From: a virus
Reading direction: 5' to 3' (one strand)
DNA length: 20,115 nucleotides
IMG/VR virus record: IMGVR_UViG_3300021963_000831
Coordinates: 1-20,115 of that record
Part shown: piece by piece, positions 19,061-20,115 of the stretch
Numbering within the stretch: the stretch's first letter is position 1
Layout of the letters: each line of letters begins with the position of its first letter
Translations under genes and position numbers: made by a program
Notes under the pieces: model-generated
The model's input: only the letters and a program-made list of their open reading frames with translations
Databases searched by the model: none
Told to the model about the DNA's origin: nothing

Positions 19061-19717
19061 CGCCTCAAGCAACCATTTTGGAGTTGTTCCAGTTATTTTC
19101 TCGTAACGTTTTAATGCCACATTCCAAACAACATCCCAGTCTGAAAAAGCGCCTTGCTCGTCATAAGTGTAAGTTTTGAATCTAAGAGTTTCTTTAGTAT
19201 TCGAATTATAAGTAAAAGAATAAAAAGTAGAATAAGATCCTTTTGGCAAAGACTTACCAGCCCAAGCTTCTACCGCTTCATGATCTGCATTCATAAAATA
19301 CAAATCTTTTATGTAAGAAAAGTCGGTATCACCTGGCTGACCGTATACATTAATCAGTTCGCCTAGTGCAATTGGGTAACTGTTTTGTGGGTAATCAATA
19401 TCTGGATGGTCTAACAAAATATTGTAAACTTTATCATATATCCATTTGTTCTGCATAAAGAATTTACGACCAACTGCAATCATTAAAGGATCTTTATTTG
19501 CATAAAAAGGCTTTTTCCTAAATACAATTGATGTTATATAATCATTATAGATCGGATTAAATTGATGAGAACTAATAGAGCGCCATAACGAAGGCTCTAT
19601 ATAAGTGTGATCTTTAAAATGTGTTCTAAGGAATTCAACCTTTTCATTAAACTCTAGAGTACCAATTTCAAATGCAACTCTAGGGTTTGATCCTTCTGAT
19701 TCCATCATTTCAATCAT
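19046..19717 (-). CDS. Hypothetical late protein
   Basis: 223 residues, unknown. It is rich in aromatic residues (YNDYITSIVFRKKPFYAN, then YIKDLYFMNADHEAVEAWAG, and TFYSFTYNSN), soluble and mostly mixed alpha-beta. No transmembrane segment or signal peptide. The ATG at 19717 overlaps the previous stop (ATGA) and has GAGG about 9 nt ahead. Because it follows a probable structural gene and precedes lysis genes, it is likely a late protein, for example a virion or tail-fibre-associated protein. I see no catalytic motif. Confidence 0.75.
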   Translation of the reverse strand: MIEMMESEGSNPRVAFEIGTLEFNEKVEFLRTHFKDHTYIEPSLWRSISSHQFNPIYNDYITSIVFRKKPFYANKDPLMIAVGRKFFMQNKWIYDKVYNILLDHPDIDYPQNSYPIALGELINVYGQPGDTDFSYIKDLYFMNADHEAVEAWAGKSLPKGSYSTFYSFTYNSNTKETLRFKTYTYDEQGAFSDWDVVWNVALKRYEKITGTTPKWLLEANPLN

Positions 19718-19920
19718 GATATAAGACCTCTATCTTTCAGATAATCATACACGACTTTATCATAGTTATCAGATGTTTTAACAACAATTGTGTCAACTAT
19801 TCTTTGAGTCATGCCTCTTTGATTTTCATTATCCCAGTATGTTCGATATGCTGTAAAATAAATTTTTACCATATCATTTGGTAAATTTTCAATACGGTCG
19901 ATTGTAAACGGCTTAATCAT
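19714..19920 (-). CDS. Hypothetical small late protein
   Basis: 68 residues from the ATG at 19920, starting MIKPFTIDRIENLPNDMVKI. The GGAG 12 nt upstream suits this start; an ATG at 19932 overlaps that site. It is mixed strand-helix (YFTAYRTYWDNE, then RIVDTIVVKTSDNYD) and ends with a helix containing YDYLKDRG. The start overlaps the end of the upstream structural gene by 8 nt, and the stop overlaps the next start, so the three are one unit. Not recognised. Confidence 0.75.
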   Translation of the reverse strand: MIKPFTIDRIENLPNDMVKIYFTAYRTYWDNENQRGMTQRIVDTIVVKTSDNYDKVVYDYLKDRGLIS

Positions 19921-20115
19921 AATATGAAGCATCTCCGATAATAACGGCGTTGTTTATAAGATTAATTGTTTCATTACTATAAGGCCACGAACCTCCAGTA
20001 GAGCCGCCTCCGCCAGTATCAATGCCAATAAAAGAGCTGTCTTTTTCATATTTCCAGTTGCAACCAAAAGTATGAGGAATCCAGCCAGCTTGCATCTTTT
20101 TGACATAGCCTGGAG
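19913..20115 (-). CDS. C-terminal end of a probable structural protein (5' part outside window)
   Basis: The frame is open to the window edge, giving about 66 residues (PGYVKKMQAGWIPHTFGCNW onwards). The glycine-rich linker GIDTGGGGSTGGSWPYS before a final short helix and strand is typical of the tips of tail fibres or other virion proteins. The methionine at 20095 is internal, not the start. Without the rest I cannot name it. It lies directly upstream of two late genes. Confidence 0.65.
   Translation of the reverse strand, partial: PGYVKKMQAGWIPHTFGCNWKYEKDSSFIGIDTGGGGSTGGSWPYSNETINLINNAVIIGDASYYD

Noticed and set aside
1119-19366. Plus-strand reading frames of 60-166 codons, for example at 12031-12453, 16879-17379, 5032-5328 and 10844-11083
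   Set aside because: All lie opposite well-supported minus-strand genes, lack ribosome sites and gene-like packing, and show no recognisable protein pattern.
19711-19730. TCTTATATC similarity to the promoter core before the 19717 gene
   Set aside because: Eight matching bases only, inside coding sequence of the upstream gene; expected by chance in AT-rich DNA.
1-20115. tRNA genes, CRISPR arrays, insertion sequences, integrase or repressor genes
   Set aside because: No tRNA-like cloverleaf, evenly spaced repeats, transposase, integrase or lysogeny regulator was seen; this fits a lytic phage.

Overview
The window is part of the genome of a lytic, T7-like podovirus (Autographivirales type). 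Every gene I can support lies on the minus strand, so transcription runs from high to low coordinates. The diagnostic genes are a single-subunit T7-type RNA polymerase, a family A DNA polymerase with T7 gp5-type motifs, a fused TOPRIM primase/DnaB-type helicase, a gp6-type 5'-3' exonuclease, an SSB with an acidic Phe-ended tail, and an ATP-dependent DNA ligase. The DNA looks AT-rich (roughly 35-40% GC by eye). A class II (B12-dependent) ribonucleotide reductase suggests a host that makes or imports cobalamin, as in many aquatic bacteria. The host cannot be named from this window; the holin and M15 endolysin point to a Gram-negative one.

Layout in transcription order. (1) 20115-18109, late region: the 3' end of a probable structural gene, two unknown late genes, an AT-rich gap with a good sigma70-like promoter, then a holin and an M15 peptidase endolysin. 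A perfect 9-bp hairpin ends this unit. (2) 18080-16131, early region: two copies of a 33-bp promoter-like repeat, each driving a run of small genes. These include a secreted three-repeat protein and several tiny membrane proteins. A 14-bp-stem terminator closes the run. (3) 16054-11874: a 45-aa membrane protein, then the RNA polymerase (which has no ATG start), three conserved unknown genes, an 18-bp repeat resembling the start of the T3 promoter, SSB, and a strong terminator. (4) 11872-2302: a tightly overlapping replication and nucleotide cluster holding a dATP/dGTP diphosphohydrolase-like protein, DNA polymerase, MazG-like protein, exonuclease, Lar-like zinc protein, GIY-YIG nuclease, primase-helicase and class II RNR, ending in another terminator. 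(5) 2291-1: small unknown genes, a third and diverged copy of the promoter-like repeat, and the ligase, which runs off the window.

The genes fit one plan. Early promoters make host-facing small proteins. The phage polymerase then takes over. A dense operon provides DNA synthesis plus control of the dNTP pool (RNR, two NTP pyrophosphohydrolase-like proteins, exonuclease recycling of host DNA). The order differs from T7: the ligase lies at the end of the replication cluster, the lysis genes sit directly upstream of the early region, and no T7-type endonuclease I or amidase lysozyme is present here.

The most interesting signals are the two promoter-like repeat families, the altered active-site residues of the DNA polymerase (Gln in place of the steric-gate Glu, Phe in place of the second O-helix Tyr), the non-ATG and N-terminally short RNA polymerase, and the early set of tiny membrane and secreted proteins. 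Six small genes not obvious at first sight were found by reading between the larger ones.
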